From NCBI GenBank assembly GCA_038205755.1, contig JBBRBN010000006.1, positions 13,468 through 77,467 of the forward strand: 64,000 bases of DNA. The letters are read 5' to 3'. The notes below the pieces were generated by a model that worked only from the letters and a program-made list of their open reading frames with translations, searched no databases and was not told the DNA's origin. Below, piece after piece: positions 63,071 to 64,000 of the stretch. This stretch comes from JANNWF01 sp038205755 (lineage in GTDB: Bacteria > Pseudomonadota > Gammaproteobacteria > Xanthomonadales > Xanthomonadaceae). Within the stretch, counting starts at the first letter, position 1, and the number at the start of each line of letters is the position of its first letter. Position numbers and translations under genes: made by a program.

Positions 63071-64000
63071 TCAAACCCATCCCTGAACACGCCGTCGATA
63101 TCGAGTCGAACAATGGCGGCTTTATTGAACGATTGATTCGTCAGGCGGCGAAACCCAAACAGCACGACATGCTTGCCATCGGTATCGATGGCGCTAACAC
63201 CCTGAGTGTTTTCGGGGTCGGCGCCGGTGGTCACCGTGATGCGGCCGTCAAAGCCGAAATCGGTATCCGTGAAGCCATTGGCGAGCAGGCGCCAGGCAGC
63301 GAAGTCGCCCTCAGTGCTAGCAAGACCAAGGAAACTGGTGCCGCCTACGACGAGCTTGCCATCGTTCTGCACGGTGATGTCGCTGCCCTGACTCCTGATC
63401 GTCACGTCGGTGTAAAACGTCGTGCTGCGGCCGGTGCCGGTTTGCCCGAAGAACAGGTCGAACTGGCCGCTTTGGGTGAGTTTGACGACCGCAGCTAGTC
63501 CGCTGCTGCTTGTGTCGGTCGCGCTACCGGCCAAAACAATCCCGCCATCGGAAAGCACCACTACAGCGTTGGCGATGTCGAAGTTGGTGCCGCCGATTTC
63601 GAATGCGATCAGGCGGCTACCGGCGTTGCCGAACGCGGCGTCGATGGCGCCGGTGGGCAGCAGTCGCACGGCGATCATGTCGGTGCTTTGCGGCCCCTGG
63701 CCCGATCCGGCAAGCACGATCTTGCCGTCCGGCTGTACAGCGATCGCCTGGATGGTGGAGATCGCGTTGCCAGGCGTTGGGTTGTAGACCGATCCGCCAG
63801 AGGTGCAGTTGACGGGGTCGTTGAAACACAGGTCGCGGCTGCCGTTGGCATTGAGGCGCAGCACGGCGGTGCGCCGCACGCCGCCGACCACGCTCGAACC
63901 CGCGAGGACGATGCGGCCATCGGTCTGCAGTGCCAAATCTGCCACCGTTTCTGCGGTCGCTGCCGCGACGAAGGGCTGCATCGTGCAGCCGCCGTTGCCG
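63061..64000 (-). CDS. secreted delta-60 repeat protein, partial
   Basis: The 3' end of a larger gene; the frame is open through the right edge of the window, so the first visible ATG (63981) is not the real start. It contains about five delta-60 repeats, each with a core like LALQTDGRIVLAGSS or AVQPDGKIVLAGSG, expected to form a beta-propeller-like fold. The C-terminus is DGVFRDGFEGL; an FxxGFE end is common on exported proteins in this order and may be a sorting signal. It is cell-surface or secreted by inference. Confidence 0.85.
   Translation of the reverse strand, partial: GNGGCTMQPFVAAATAETVADLALQTDGRIVLAGSSVVGGVRRTAVLRLNANGSRDLCFNDPVNCTSGGSVYNPTPGNAISTIQAIAVQPDGKIVLAGSGQGPQSTDMIAVRLLPTGAIDAAFGNAGSRLIAFEIGGTNFDIANAVVVLSDGGIVLAGSATDTSSSGLAAVVKLTQSGQFDLFFGQTGTGRSTTFYTDVTIRSQGSDITVQNDGKLVVGGTSFLGLASTEGDFAAWRLLANGFTDTDFGFDGRITVTTGADPENTQGVSAIDTDGKHVVLFGFRRLTNQSFNKAAIVRLDIDGVFRDGFEGL

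Overview
The window is high-GC (roughly two thirds G+C) gammaproteobacterial chromosome. Gene content and order point to the Lysobacterales (Xanthomonadales), outside Xanthomonas itself. The order tpiA-secG-tRNA-Leu(GAG)-nuoA..N and the order prmB-aroC-asd-fimV-truA-trpF-trpB-trpA-accD-glmM are both typical of that group. GTAG-headed REP palindromes and a C-terminal VFRDGFE tag on a secreted delta-60 repeat protein fit the same order. No rRNA operon, prophage or CRISPR array was seen. The species is not identified.

Layout. 1-5.8 kb: partial unknown gene, a PstS-like/OmpA fusion lipid-exported protein, pirin, a class III aminotransferase, glutathione peroxidase and an intracellular PHB depolymerase. 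5.8-6.1 kb: low-complexity palindrome and the first copy of a 160-bp MITE-like element. 6.2-15.4 kb: methyltransferase, SrkA-type kinase, cyclophilin, DEAD-box helicase, cysteine-cluster protein, EamA transporter, tiny Cys-rich protein, acyl-CoA dehydrogenase, a katG remnant and prephenate dehydrogenase. 15.4-20.7 kb: peroxide defence (ahpC-ahpD divergent from oxyR, with a recognisable OxyR operator between them), a 7TM-DISM sensor kinase and a DUF3501 gene. 20.8-37.3 kb: all fourteen complex I genes, tRNA-Leu, secG and tpiA, all on the minus strand.

37.4-40.8 kb is an accessory block between tpiA and glmM: a frameshifted truncated haemoglobin, a frameshifted secreted protein, a short-chain dehydrogenase, 600 bp of REP and heptamer repeats, and a 2-oxoglutarate oxygenase-like gene. 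40.9-52.6 kb is a minus-strand biosynthetic block (glmM, accD, trpA, trpB, trpF, truA, fimV, asd, aroC, prmB). 52.7-57.6 kb holds a SCO copper protein, phosphatidylserine decarboxylase, the second MITE-like copy, a MltD-like lytic transglycosylase and a HerA-like ATPase.

58.0-64.0 kb is the most unusual part. A frameshifted methyltransferase lies divergent to what looks like a double-glycine peptide export locus: a small leader-type precursor (frameshifted just at the KGG cleavage motif), a C39-peptidase ABC exporter (interrupted by an in-frame TAA) and an HlyD-type fusion protein. A gene fragment and a delta-60 repeat protein follow on the other strand. Five lesions of one base or one codon (near 37.76, 38.03, 58.35, 59.18 and 60.20 kb) are either real decay or uncorrected assembly indels. 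Checking raw reads at those points decides how many of these genes work.
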